From positions 1,612,001-1,676,000 of the forward strand of contig NZ_CP150481.1 in NCBI RefSeq assembly GCF_047922965.1: a stretch of DNA of 64,000 bases. Reading direction: 5' to 3'. Below the pieces are notes generated by a model. It saw only the letters and a program-made list of their open reading frames with translations, made no database searches and was not told the origin of the DNA. The position numbers and the translations under genes are program-made. The stretch's first letter is position 1. Every line of letters begins with the position of its first letter. Positions 45,163-54,893 of the stretch are shown one piece after another. This stretch comes from Neptunicella plasticusilytica. Its GTDB lineage: Bacteria > Pseudomonadota > Gammaproteobacteria > Enterobacterales > Alteromonadaceae.

Positions 45163-45720
45163 TCAGTTAAGTTGCTTGACAGGAATGCTGTTTAAATCCC
45201 AACGCCAGGTCTTGGCTGTCGTTTTCACAGGATGCATTTCTATACAATCAACCGGACAGGGATCAACACAGAGATCGCAGCCGGTACATTCTTCGGCGAT
45301 CACTGTATGCATTTGTTTGGCTGCGCCCAGAATAGCGTCAACCGGACAAGCCACAATGCATTTTGTACAACCGATACATTCATCTTCGCGAATAAACGCA
45401 ACTTTCTTAATCGGTGCTTCACCATGGCTGGCGTCCAGCGGCTTGGCCTCCACACCCATTAGTTCTGCCAGGTTTTTAATGGTGGATTCTCCGCCAGGAG
45501 GGCATTTATTGATTTCGTCCCCATTGGCGATGGCTTCAGCATAGGGACGACAGCCCGGATAACCGCACTGGCCACATTGTGTTTGGGGAAGCAAAGTGTC
45601 GATTTGATCGACCAGCGGGTCGGCTTCTACTTTGAACTTTACCGAGGCGTATCCCAGTATCAATCCGAAGATAAGAGCCAGTAATCCGATCGCTATTAAC
45701 GCATAAACAATCAGCATCAA
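45163..45720 (-). CDS. rnfB: electron transport complex subunit RnfB
   Basis: 185 residues. One N-terminal helix, a CGQCGYPGCRPYAEAI cluster motif near 46-60 plus NKCPPGG, and two [4Fe-4S] ferredoxin motifs: CIGCTKCIVACP near 115 and CTGCDLCVDPCP near 145. Seven bases upstream of rnfC, overlapping rnfA by 4. Confidence 0.96.
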   Translation of the reverse strand: MMLIVYALIAIGLLALIFGLILGYASVKFKVEADPLVDQIDTLLPQTQCGQCGYPGCRPYAEAIANGDEINKCPPGGESTIKNLAELMGVEAKPLDASHGEAPIKKVAFIREDECIGCTKCIVACPVDAILGAAKQMHTVIAEECTGCDLCVDPCPVDCIEMHPVKTTAKTWRWDLNSIPVKQLN

Positions 45721-46298
45721 AACTTGACCAATCCGGTAAAGCCCATAAAGGCCAGAGACATCAATCCGGCGGTGATCATGGCAATAGAAGCACCTTTAAA
45801 TGGGGCGGGTACATCCGCAGCAGCAAGGCGCTCGCGCATCGCGGCAAACAAAATCAATACCAGAGAAAAACCGACAGCAGCCCCAAAGCCATAAATAACC
45901 GATTGGGTAAAATTATGTCCTTCATTAATATTCAGCAAAGCCACTCCTAATACTGCGCAGTTGGTGGTAATCAGCGGCAGAAAAATACCTAACAGGCGAT
46001 ACAGGGTAGGGCTGGTTTTATGTACCACCATTTCGGTAAATTGTACCACTACTGCAATCACCAGAATAAAACTCAGGGTGCGCAGATAGCCGATACCTAG
46101 TGGCAATAAAATATAATGTTCCACCAGATAACTGGACAAGGAGGCAAGGGTTAATACGAAAGTGGTGGCCATTGACATGCCAATAGCGGTTTCCAGTCGG
46201 CCAGATACACCCATAAAGGGACACAGGCCCAGGAATTTAACCAAAACAAAGTTGTTTACCAGTACAGTACCAACCAGTAATAGCAAATATTCAGACAT
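45717..46298 (-). CDS. rnfA: electron transport complex subunit RnfA
   Basis: 193 residues from ATG 46298, the exact length of E. coli RsxA; an upstream in-frame start would add seven. Six helices with NNFVLVKFLGLCPFMGVS and LPLITTNCAVLGVALL. First gene of the rnfABCDGE-nth operon. Confidence 0.96.
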   Translation of the reverse strand: MSEYLLLLVGTVLVNNFVLVKFLGLCPFMGVSGRLETAIGMSMATTFVLTLASLSSYLVEHYILLPLGIGYLRTLSFILVIAVVVQFTEMVVHKTSPTLYRLLGIFLPLITTNCAVLGVALLNINEGHNFTQSVIYGFGAAVGFSLVLILFAAMRERLAAADVPAPFKGASIAMITAGLMSLAFMGFTGLVKF

Positions 46299-46489
46299 AA
46301 ACGCGAAATCACCCGCCATTCAAGGCAGTTTACAGTTGCGCGTATTATCCGTTTTTATCATCGGTTTAACAACTTGATATAGCAGAAAAAACAATTGGTT
46401 GGACAAGAATTGTACACAGTAGGGCGAATTAAATCTGATGATGGAATTCTGGCTGGCGATAGTTCGGGAGTGTTCCCGGTGGCCAAAAT

Positions 46490-46566
46490 TGGCTCCCCCT
46501 CCCCGACTCGAACGGGGGACCTGCGGATTAACAGTCCGTCGCTCTAACCAACTGAGCTAAGGGGGA
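46490..46566 (-). tRNA. tRNA-Asn (GTT), copy 2
   Basis: 77 bases including an encoded CCA. Acceptor TCCCCCT/AGGGGGA with G discriminator, T arm CCCCG-TTCGAGT-CGGGG, anticodon loop CTGTTAA giving GTT. Identical to the copy at 46586-46662. Confidence 0.96.
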
Positions 46567-46585
46567 ATCGAAAAATAAGTTGAAT

Positions 46586-46662
46586 TGGCTCCCCCTCCCC
46601 GACTCGAACGGGGGACCTGCGGATTAACAGTCCGTCGCTCTAACCAACTGAGCTAAGGGGGA
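46586..46662 (-). tRNA. tRNA-Asn (GTT), copy 1
   Basis: 77 bases including CCA, identical to the following copy 19 bases downstream. Both are read from the minus-strand promoter at 46729-46757. Confidence 0.96.
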
Positions 46663-46992
46663 ACGGTATTCAACGGCTGAAAATCGCTAACTGAGGTTGC
46701 CAGGCAGCCTGCTTTTCAACGGTGCGGAATATTAATGAGCCAACCCTTGGCTGTCAACACTCCAACACAACTATTTTAACGCTTTATTGGCTGTTTGCTT
46801 ATTTGCTGCGCAATAAAACCATTTGTCGCTGAATGATTGATTTAATTTGATCTGGATTTGACCGGAGGAATTGTCTAACTACAATGAATACAGAAATAAA
46901 TCTTGGAATACAACGCAAGGTGAATTCGTTTTGGCTGTGGCAGGCAATATCACACACCTCGTTTGACGGAACTACTTTCAGGAGATTGAGTT
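46663..46992. other. intergenic region between tRNA-Asn and the second TonB receptor
   Basis: About 330 bases. The left part holds the tRNA promoter and leader. The right part is the receptor leader and ends with CAGGAG nine bases before its ATG. No gene or repeat was seen. Confidence 0.6.
46729..46757 (-). promoter_or_regulatory. sigma-70 promoter for the tRNA-Asn pair
   Basis: On the minus strand, TTGACA (46752-46757) and TAATAT (46729-46734) with exactly 17 bases between. The bases after the -10 are TCCGCACC, a GC-rich discriminator of the kind seen at stringently controlled stable RNA promoters. The first tRNA starts 67 bases downstream. Confidence 0.82.
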
Positions 46993-48990
46993 ATGCAATT
47001 GCGAGCAGGTAACGCTCCTAGGTTGTACTGCATAAACAACATATTGTTGGGATTGGCTGTAACAACACTTTTTCCTCGGCTTGCCAGTGCCGAAGACAAC
47101 TACTTTGATCTGACTCTTGAGCAACTGCTGGACATTAATGTCAGCATTGTATCTAAAAAGCAGGAAGCGATGGCTACCGCGCCTGCCGCGATATACGTAA
47201 TTACCGGTGAAGATATTCAACGTTCAGGTATTACGACTATTCCAGATGCTTTACGTATGGTACCCGGGTTAAATGTGGCCCAGTCTGATTCCAATAGTTG
47301 GGCAATCAGCGCACGTGGGTTTAACAGCGTTCTAGCCAACAAATTGTTGGTGCTGCTGGATGGTAGAACCCTATACAACCCGGTATTCGGTGGGGTGATG
47401 TGGGAAGCTCATGACGTGGTACTGGATGACATTGAACGCATTGAAGTTGTCCGCGGGCCTGGAGGAACCTTATGGGGAGCGAATGCCGTCAACGGTGTCA
47501 TTAACATTATTACCAAACATGCGGCTGATACTCAGGGCAAGTTAATTACCGTTAAATACGGAGAGGAAGAGCAGGGCACACTGAGCGTTCGTCAGGGAGG
47601 GGAATTTGCCGATAACGCTTTTTATCGGGTTTATGCTAAAGCCTTTGAACGTGATAGCTTACAAAAAGCATCAGGCACGGATAACTACGATGACTGGAAT
47701 GGTATTAATGCCGGTTTCAGACTGGACTGGGACGACAACCTGTCGCTAGATGGCGGTGTATATCAAGCCAAAACCCGACAACGCAAGGAAAATTATTCGC
47801 TGGTCGCACCTTATGTTTCGATAGAAAACCAGACTATCGTTTACCAAGGAGCCAATATCCATATGGGATGGTCTGAACAAGATCCGCACGGTACAGGATT
47901 GAATGTGCAGTCATTTATTGACTGGACCAAACGAGACGAACCCTTTAACTTTATCGATGAGCGGATAACGATTGATATGGATGTACAATATAACTGGTTT
48001 GCCGGACAGCGTCAGGAATTAACTGTCGGAGCGGGGTTCAGGTTTAATGCTGACACTAACCAGGGAAACAACAATGTTGAATTCACCGACAATAAGCGTC
48101 GGAATCGTTTATTCAGTGCCTTTGTTCAGGACAAGATCGCCTTGTCACCGGAACAATGGTTTGTCACTTTGGGGGCTAAATTTGAGCATAACGACTTCTC
48201 CGGATTCGAAATTCAGCCGAATATTCGCTTGCAATGGATCCCGAATGAACAACATATGTTGTGGGCAGCCATTTCCGAAGCGGTCAGAACCCCCACACCT
48301 ATTGAACAAGAGCTGACCAGTACTATTGCCACCGCTGCAAATGTCAGGCTGGCATTTGTGCCCAATCCGGATTTCAAATCAGAACAATTAACAGCCTATG
48401 AACTAGGCTATCGAGCGCAACTGGCGTCAAACTTTTCAATGGATGTGACCGGTTTCTACAATGATTATGATGCCTTACAAAGTATACGGGTGGGGGCGCC
48501 CTATATGTTCGACAATGGTGTTGATCCCGCCTATTTTTTACTGCCGGTTAAATTTACCAACGGTAGTGAGGCCCAATCGGAGGGTTTTGAGACATTATTT
48601 GACTGGATGTTAAGTCCGGATCTCAAACTAAGCCTGAATTATTCTTACCTGCACCTGAATCAGGAGCTGACTGAACCTCAAAGTGGTGACGAGCAGCTGG
48701 TTAATGTATATCCGCAGCACAAGCTGGCAATGAAAGTATTCTGGAATGTTGTTGAAAACTGGACAATAGATACCACCGCGTCTTTTGTCGATGACCTACA
48801 AGGAACTAATGTAGAGCAATACTCCCGGGTTGACATCAATATTGGCGGACAACTGACAGACAATATCCGGCTAAATTTGACTGCCCAGAATTTGTTTGAT
48901 TCTGCTCACCGTGAATTCGGTGATGTTAGCGATCTGAATAGTGCGCTGGTAGAACAAAGTGTATTTGCCAAATTAACCTTTAGTTATTAA
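46993..48990 (+). CDS. TonB-dependent outer membrane receptor
   Basis: 665 residues. Signal peptide ends near residue 33 (LASA). A DLTLEQLLDINVSIVSKK segment and a plug with ITGEDIQRSGITTIPDAL, RVVRGPGGTLWGANAVNGVINIIT-type core (partly quoted), then a 22-strand type barrel ending FAKLTFSY. This is a FecA/HmuR-like size class, usually importing siderophores, haem or cobalamin. The substrate cannot be told from sequence. No Fur-like site was found upstream. Confidence 0.88.
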   Translation: MQLRAGNAPRLYCINNILLGLAVTTLFPRLASAEDNYFDLTLEQLLDINVSIVSKKQEAMATAPAAIYVITGEDIQRSGITTIPDALRMVPGLNVAQSDSNSWAISARGFNSVLANKLLVLLDGRTLYNPVFGGVMWEAHDVVLDDIERIEVVRGPGGTLWGANAVNGVINIITKHAADTQGKLITVKYGEEEQGTLSVRQGGEFADNAFYRVYAKAFERDSLQKASGTDNYDDWNGINAGFRLDWDDNLSLDGGVYQAKTRQRKENYSLVAPYVSIENQTIVYQGANIHMGWSEQDPHGTGLNVQSFIDWTKRDEPFNFIDERITIDMDVQYNWFAGQRQELTVGAGFRFNADTNQGNNNVEFTDNKRRNRLFSAFVQDKIALSPEQWFVTLGAKFEHNDFSGFEIQPNIRLQWIPNEQHMLWAAISEAVRTPTPIEQELTSTIATAANVRLAFVPNPDFKSEQLTAYELGYRAQLASNFSMDVTGFYNDYDALQSIRVGAPYMFDNGVDPAYFLLPVKFTNGSEAQSEGFETLFDWMLSPDLKLSLNYSYLHLNQELTEPQSGDEQLVNVYPQHKLAMKVFWNVVENWTIDTTASFVDDLQGTNVEQYSRVDINIGGQLTDNIRLNLTAQNLFDSAHREFGDVSDLNSALVEQSVFAKLTFSY

Positions 48991-49661
48991 TCCTCAGCGG
49001 AAGGTAGAGGGCTTTGGCCGGGATGATGACTCGGTATTTGCCTCGGCCAAACAAAAAGTTATACCCAATCGTGACCTAGGCGAGGGGGAATATCCCGCTG
49101 CAAACAACAGTTCGGTTATTTTTTGGTAACGCTGATTATGACAAAGGTATTACATAAGAAATAATTATATAGAACTTTTGGTTATAATTGCGTCAATAAG
49201 GGCTGTTGTTTTATCCAGCGTTAACAAAATTGTAACCGATTATAGACACCCTCAACGTTAGTGCGGACTTACCTTTTCTGGCGCATTTTTTTGTTAACTG
49301 AGCGGCCCGTCAGGGCTGCAAAGAGTTATCCACTAAATCTGTGGATAACTATGTGAATTGTTCTGTGAAAACTCACTCAACGCCAATGAAAATGCTGTCA
49401 AGTGCTATCAAAGTATATTTGTTTATTATTTTAAAAAATCATTAAAAACAAATGGTTAAGTTGTTATTTCAGCTGTTGTTAGCAGTGTTGTCTAGTAAAT
49501 AACCAGTGATAGATCTGCTTGTGTGTTGTTTGCACGTATTGGTAATAAAAAATTCTATTTGCTGCAATTTTGAATGGTTTATTTGTAAGTAAATGATATT
49601 GCTGCATGGTATTCAAAACGGTGCTGCCATATCATAGTGTTTTTAGTTTTCGGAATCTGTT
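48991..49661. other. 670-base gene-free region
   Basis: No open frame of note. A hairpin TTTGGCCG ... CGGCCAAA lies at 49013-49051 just after the receptor stop. Paired DnaA-box-like sites lie at 49326-49348. From about 49380 to 49660 the sequence is strongly AT-rich and repetitive in TTGTT/TTATT, and leads to the GTG of the MATE gene. Confidence 0.5.
49326..49348. promoter_or_regulatory. two facing DnaA-box-like sites
   Basis: TTATCCACT (49326-49334) and TGTGGATAA (49340-49348) face each other; the second is the perfect consensus box TTATCCACA in reverse. Together they sit in a perfect 10-bp inverted repeat AGTTATCCAC/GTGGATAACT. Confidence 0.5.
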
Positions 49662-51044
49662 GTGAGTCAAGATCGACCAATTTCCCCCAAACCCGACATG
49701 ATCCATAGTCCTATAGCTAAAACCCTCAAAAATATGACACTCCCGATGATTATGGGAATGGTGATGTTAATGACTTTTGGTCTGGTGGATACCTTTTTTG
49801 TCAGCTTGTTGGGAACCGAACAGCTGGCTGCGATCAGCTTCACTTTTCCTGTCACTTTTACATTAATCAGTTTAAATATTGGATTGGGAATTGGTGCTTC
49901 AGCCATTATCGCGCGCTATCTGGGCAGCGGCCAGGAGCATCTGGCCAGAGAATTTGCTACAGGTTCTCTGACGCTGGCTTTTGTTATGGTTGGCGTGCTG
50001 GCCCTTATTGGCTGGTTGAGTATCGATCCTATTTTTGTCTTGTTAGGCGCCGATGAATTACAGCTGTCTTACATACGCGACTATATGCAAATCTGGTATT
50101 TGGCCGGAGTTTGTCTGGCCATGCCAATGGTGGGCAACAGCGTATTAAGAGCATCTGGCGACACCAAAACGCCCAGTTTGGTGATGGCAACCAGCGGGGT
50201 GATTAATGCACTGCTCGATCCGCTGCTGATATTCGGCTGGGGACCGGTTCCGGCGATGGGTATCAAAGGCGCGGCTTACGCCACATTAATCGCCTGGGTA
50301 ATTGGCCTGATGTACATTTTGTATCTGTTGATAGTCAAGCGTAAGCTGGTGCTGCCCCGATTATTAACCTGGGCCGAATTGAAAATGACCAGTGCGCAAA
50401 TCCTCAAAATTGGTCTGCCGGCAGCCGGAGCGAATATGTTAACTCCTATTGCCGGTGGTGTACTCACTGCAATTGTCGCCACTTACGGTTCCGAGGCTGT
50501 GGCTACCTGGGGAGTCGGTAACCGGCTTGAATCCATCGCCAGTATTGTTATTTTGGCGCTGTCGATGACCTTGCCACCTTTTATCAGTCAAAATCTCGGT
50601 GCCGGTAAAATTGGCCGGGTTGAAGACGCATACCAGCTCTGTATCAAGTTTGTGCTGGGATGGCAGCTGATTATTTTTATATTAATGTGGATATTGTCGC
50701 CCTGGATAGCGGATGCCTTTGCTAAAGAACCCAAGGTGGCTGAACTGATTCAACTGTTCCTGTTTATTGTACCGCTAGGGTACGGATTGCAAGGGGTGAT
50801 TATTTTGACCAATTCATCTTTTAACGCCATGCACAAACCGATGGCGGCCTTGTCACTTAGCGTGATCCGGTTATTCGTATTCTTTGTCCCGGTTTCTTAT
50901 CTCGGTAGCCTGTTATTTGCTTTGAAAGGCATGTTTATCGCCGGTATTGTGGCTAACTTGATTACCGCAATTATTGCGTATTACTGGTTTAAGCGTTTAT
51001 TGGTCAATGAAAATCTTAATCAAATTGCCGAGGCAACAACATGA
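49662..51044 (+). CDS. MATE-family multidrug/cation exporter
   Basis: 460 residues from a GTG; ATG 49698 is an alternative start. Twelve hydrophobic helices in two homologous halves, with LPMIMGMVMLMTFGLVDTFF at the N-terminus and GLPAAGANMLTPIAGG at the start of the second half (NorM/DinF type). MATE proteins export drugs or metabolites in exchange for Na+ or H+. Overlaps uvrB by 4 bases, so the two are cotranslated. Confidence 0.9.
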   Translation: MSQDRPISPKPDMIHSPIAKTLKNMTLPMIMGMVMLMTFGLVDTFFVSLLGTEQLAAISFTFPVTFTLISLNIGLGIGASAIIARYLGSGQEHLAREFATGSLTLAFVMVGVLALIGWLSIDPIFVLLGADELQLSYIRDYMQIWYLAGVCLAMPMVGNSVLRASGDTKTPSLVMATSGVINALLDPLLIFGWGPVPAMGIKGAAYATLIAWVIGLMYILYLLIVKRKLVLPRLLTWAELKMTSAQILKIGLPAAGANMLTPIAGGVLTAIVATYGSEAVATWGVGNRLESIASIVILALSMTLPPFISQNLGAGKIGRVEDAYQLCIKFVLGWQLIIFILMWILSPWIADAFAKEPKVAELIQLFLFIVPLGYGLQGVIILTNSSFNAMHKPMAALSLSVIRLFVFFVPVSYLGSLLFALKGMFIAGIVANLITAIIAYYWFKRLLVNENLNQIAEATT

Positions 51045-53068
51045 GTAGTGAGACCTCCAGAATCAGAGGCTTCCAGCTGGAATCCAATTATCAACCCGCA
51101 GGCGACCAGCCTGGTGCTATCGCAGGATTGGTCGAAGGTCTCAATGATGGTCTTGCCCAGCAGACCTTGTTGGGAGTAACGGGCTCAGGTAAGACTTTTA
51201 CCATGGCTAGCGTTATTGCTGATGTACAGCGTCCAACCCTGATCCTGGCGCATAACAAAACCTTGGCGGCGCAGTTGTATGGTGAAATGAAAGAATATTT
51301 CCCCAACAACGCGGTAGAGTATTTCGTTTCCTATTACGACTATTATCAACCGGAAGCCTATGTGCCCTCTACCGACACCTTTATCGAGAAAGATGCATCG
51401 ATTAACGATCACATAGAGCAAATGCGTTTGTCTGCCACCAAGGCGCTGATGGAGCGCCGCGACGTTATTATTGTTTCCAGTGTATCGGCCATTTATGGTC
51501 TGGGCGATCCGGAATCTTATATGAAAATGCTGTTGCATTTACGTCAGGGGGATTTAATGGATCAGCGCGATATATTGCGCCGGTTGGCCGAGTTACAATA
51601 TAAACGCAATGATGTTGCTTTCGAGCGCGGCTCGTTCCGGGTGCGTGGTGATGTTATTGATATATTTCCGGCTGATTCTGATAGACAAGGGATCCGGGTC
51701 GAACTGTTTGACGAAGAAATTGAAAAAATCAGTTTATTCGATCCGCTTACCGGGGCGGTGGATAAAACGGTTGCCCGGGTAACGGTATTTCCTAAAACGC
51801 ATTACGTGACTCCCAGAGAGAAAATTCTGGCAGCAATCGAAGAGATCAAACTGGAGCTGAAAGAGCGGCAGGCGCAGTTGAAATCGGTGAATAAACTGGT
51901 GGAAGAACAGCGTATCACCCAGCGAGTCCAGTTTGATATCGAAATGATGCTAGAACTCGGTTACTGCTCGGGTATCGAGAACTACTCACGTTATTTGTCA
52001 GGCCGTGCGCCGGGCGAGCCACCTCCAACTTTAATCGATTATTTCCCCGCTGACGGTTTGATGTTTATTGACGAATCTCACGTTACGGTTTCGCAAATCG
52101 GCGCGATGTATAAAGGTGACCGCTCGCGTAAGGAAACTCTGGTGGAATTCGGCTTCAGGCTGCCTTCGGCGCTGGACAACCGGCCACTTAAGTTTGACGA
52201 ATTTGAACAAATTGCGCCCCAGACCATTTATGTGTCTGCTACGCCGGGCAAATATGAACTGGAAAAATGCCCTGATGATATTGTTGAGCAGGTTGTCAGG
52301 CCAACAGGATTACTCGACCCGGTAATTGAAGTCAGGCCGGTCACCACCCAGGTTGATGACTTATTGTCAGAAATTAATATGCGCGTTGCACTGGATGAGC
52401 GGGTACTGGTGACCACCTTAACCAAGAAAATGGCCGAAGATTTGAGTGATTATCTGGATGAGCATGGCGTCAAGGTACGCTACCTGCATTCAGATATCGA
52501 TACGGTTGAGAGGATTGAAATTATTCGTGATTTGCGACTGGGCAAATTTGATGTACTGGTTGGCATCAACCTGTTACGTGAGGGGCTGGATATGCCGGAA
52601 GTGTCGTTGGTGGCTATTCTGGACGCAGACAAGGAAGGATTTTTACGTTCCGAGCGCTCATTGATCCAGACAATGGGACGGGCGGCAAGGAATCTCAATG
52701 GCAAGGCGATTTTATATGCAGATCGCATGACAGGTTCGATGGAGCGAGCCATTTCCGAGACAGAAAGACGCCGCCACACCCAGCAGGAATATAATAGCAA
52801 GCACGGTATTGTGCCGCAGAAACTGAATAAAAGTATTACCGATATTATGGATGTAGGTGATGGTCGGGGAGGGGATAAGGTTAAGCTGCGCAAAGTGGCA
52901 GAATCTGGCGGCAAATATAAAGCTTTGACTGCGGAGCAGTTGATGAGCCAGATTTCAGCTTTGGAAAAACAGATGTTTGCGCATGCCAAAGAGCTGGAAT
53001 TTGAAAAAGCGGCAGCCACCCGGGATGAAGTGGAAACCTTGCGCGCCCAACTGGTTAAAATAGCCTGA
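51041..53068 (+). CDS. uvrB: excinuclease ABC subunit B
   Basis: 675 residues. Damage-verifying subunit of nucleotide excision repair. Walker A GVTGSGKTFTMA near 42, the beta-hairpin region YYDYYQPEAYVPSTDTFIEKD near 95 (partly quoted), DESHVTVSQIG near 341, helicase motif VI QTMGRAARN near 540, and a C-terminal UvrC-binding UVR domain (ISALEKQMFAHAKELEFEKA). No LexA box is evident because the start lies within the upstream MATE gene. Confidence 0.96.
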   Translation: MSSETSRIRGFQLESNYQPAGDQPGAIAGLVEGLNDGLAQQTLLGVTGSGKTFTMASVIADVQRPTLILAHNKTLAAQLYGEMKEYFPNNAVEYFVSYYDYYQPEAYVPSTDTFIEKDASINDHIEQMRLSATKALMERRDVIIVSSVSAIYGLGDPESYMKMLLHLRQGDLMDQRDILRRLAELQYKRNDVAFERGSFRVRGDVIDIFPADSDRQGIRVELFDEEIEKISLFDPLTGAVDKTVARVTVFPKTHYVTPREKILAAIEEIKLELKERQAQLKSVNKLVEEQRITQRVQFDIEMMLELGYCSGIENYSRYLSGRAPGEPPPTLIDYFPADGLMFIDESHVTVSQIGAMYKGDRSRKETLVEFGFRLPSALDNRPLKFDEFEQIAPQTIYVSATPGKYELEKCPDDIVEQVVRPTGLLDPVIEVRPVTTQVDDLLSEINMRVALDERVLVTTLTKKMAEDLSDYLDEHGVKVRYLHSDIDTVERIEIIRDLRLGKFDVLVGINLLREGLDMPEVSLVAILDADKEGFLRSERSLIQTMGRAARNLNGKAILYADRMTGSMERAISETERRRHTQQEYNSKHGIVPQKLNKSITDIMDVGDGRGGDKVKLRKVAESGGKYKALTAEQLMSQISALEKQMFAHAKELEFEKAAATRDEVETLRAQLVKIA

Positions 53069-53175
53069 GTGGTGTTTATGGTATTAATATGTTGTAAAAA
53101 TCTGTTTGCTACTGGCGATCTGCGCGTTATAGTATAAAAAGATATACCATAATAATAACAAACGCAGGTCAAATC

Positions 53176-54087
53176 ATGCTCAACCGCTTACAAGAATCAG
53201 ATATTAAATTATTGCGGGTATTTTTTGCTGTTGCCTCATGTAACGGATTTACTGCTGCCGAACCGGTATTACGGATGCAGCGTCCAAATATAAGCGCCGC
53301 GATTAAAAAACTGGAGGAACGCCTCGATCTTATTTTATGCCACCGTGGTCGCGGTGGCTTTCAGATGACCAAAGAAGGCGAGGTGGTTTTTCAGGAAACC
53401 AAACGTATTTTTAACGCCTTTGACAACTTTGTATTTAATCTCAAAAGCCTGCATGACGATTATTCCGGGCATTTAACTATTGTATTGATGTCGGGCTTGC
53501 CGATGAAAGTGCTGTCTGCGGTGAGCAAGTCAGTTAAGACTGCCATGAACAAGTTTGAAGATATTCATTTCAACGTGCAGACCCGGTTATATAACGAAGT
53601 GGAACATGCCGCCTTGTCCGGTGAGTGTCATTTGGTGGTGTCTTGCTACGATATGGTCAAACCCGAATCCATTATTTTTCACCCCTTACCTTATAAATGC
53701 AGTGGCCAGTTATATTGTGCGGTATCTCATCCTTTAGCCAAGCACCGTGAAGCCATTCCGGATTCGGTTGATTTAATGGAATTCCCGGCTATAGGGATTA
53801 CCGGCATGTCACCTTCCAATTATATTGGCAATGAGCGGCGCATGGCCATCCAGACCTTTTCTGACTCATTCGAGTCCTGCTTGTCAGGTATTTTAACCGG
53901 TGAATATATCGGCCTGTTGCCAGACTATTTTGTTGAAGGTAAAGACTATGCGCAGGATTTGGTTGCCTTAGGTGGAGATGAATTCGCGTTCAATCATGAG
54001 CTGTTTGTAATGAACGGCAAAAATACCCGGATGAATCCGGTGTTAAAACACTTTATTCGCGAGCTGGAGTATTTTGTTACCCAGTAG
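53176..54087 (+). CDS. LysR-family transcriptional regulator
   Basis: 303 residues. Winged HTH at 8-65 (LLRVFFAVASCNGFTAAEPVLRM ... ISAAIKKLEERL, quoted in parts), then a LysR effector-binding domain (about 95-300). No neighbouring target gene suggests a ligand; uvrB is on the same strand but unrelated. Shares a bidirectional terminator with queC. Confidence 0.88.
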   Translation: MLNRLQESDIKLLRVFFAVASCNGFTAAEPVLRMQRPNISAAIKKLEERLDLILCHRGRGGFQMTKEGEVVFQETKRIFNAFDNFVFNLKSLHDDYSGHLTIVLMSGLPMKVLSAVSKSVKTAMNKFEDIHFNVQTRLYNEVEHAALSGECHLVVSCYDMVKPESIIFHPLPYKCSGQLYCAVSHPLAKHREAIPDSVDLMEFPAIGITGMSPSNYIGNERRMAIQTFSDSFESCLSGILTGEYIGLLPDYFVEGKDYAQDLVALGGDEFAFNHELFVMNGKNTRMNPVLKHFIRELEYFVTQ

Positions 54088-54108
54088 ATTTATTGGGGTT
54101 AAGTACTG

Positions 54109-54147
54109 AATAAAATAAACGCTGCAGTACGCAGCGTTTATTTTATT
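54109..54147. terminator. bidirectional terminator between the LysR gene and queC
   Basis: AATAAAATAAACGCTGC-AGTAC-GCAGCGTTTATTTTATT: a perfect 17-bp stem with a 5-base loop; A and T flanks allow use from both sides. Confidence 0.92.
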
Positions 54148-54148
54148 A

Positions 54149-54808
54149 TCAGGATTCATACTCGCAAGGGTCGGTGAGGCCATTTTCTGCAAAGGCTTCA
54201 AGCCTCTCCTGACAGGCTCCACATTTTCCGCAGGCTTTTTCACGGCCGTTATAGCAGGTCCAGGTCTGGCTGTAGTCCAGTCCCATCGACAAGCCATCAG
54301 TTAAAATCTCAACCTTGCTTTGATGCAAATAGGGGGTCACGATTTGTACTGCTTCGTAATTGGCAATGGCGCAAACATCATTCATCTTTTGCACAAATTC
54401 CGGACGGCAATCAGGATAGATTGCGTGGTCACCACCATGTGCGCCGTAATAAACCTGAGCCGCATCAATGGATACGGCATAACCCACCGCCAGTGACAGC
54501 AATATCATATTGCGGTTCGGCACTACTGTCTGAGCCATATTTTCCGCTTCATAATGGCCTTCCGGCATCGGCACACTGTCTGTCAGGGCGGAACCGGCGA
54601 GTAAAAAATTGATCGCACTAATGTCGACCACTTTATGCGAGATACCCATGCTTTTACAGACGTTGGCCGCATAGTCGAGTTCTTTACTGTGTTTTTGTCC
54701 GTAATTAAACGACAGGGCATGCACTTCGCCACCCTGTTTTACCACTTTATTGAGAACGGTGAACGAATCCATTCCGCCAGAATAAATTACAACTGCTTTT
54801 TGTGTCAT
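54149..54808 (-). CDS. queC: 7-cyano-7-deazaguanine synthase QueC
   Basis: 219 residues from ATG 54808. ATP-dependent step making preQ0 in queuosine biosynthesis. PP-loop YSGGMDSFTVL near 9, and a C-terminal zinc site of four cysteines in WTCYNGREKACGKCGACQERL. Divergent from queE with an 85-base gap. Confidence 0.95.
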   Translation of the reverse strand: MTQKAVVIYSGGMDSFTVLNKVVKQGGEVHALSFNYGQKHSKELDYAANVCKSMGISHKVVDISAINFLLAGSALTDSVPMPEGHYEAENMAQTVVPNRNMILLSLAVGYAVSIDAAQVYYGAHGGDHAIYPDCRPEFVQKMNDVCAIANYEAVQIVTPYLHQSKVEILTDGLSMGLDYSQTWTCYNGREKACGKCGACQERLEAFAENGLTDPCEYES

Positions 54809-54893
54809 CGATGGTGCCTTTTTTACCGTCACGCCGAAAAGAAATTTGTTAAGATACTGAGGATTCTCGTGAATTCCAATGATACAGGAAAAT

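Noticed and set aside
46490..46662. Direct repeats mistaken for a CRISPR array
   Set aside because: The two repeats are complete tRNA-Asn genes.
52480..53172. 230-residue minus-strand open frame opposite uvrB
   Set aside because: Lies almost entirely antisense to a highly conserved gene and has no protein family character.
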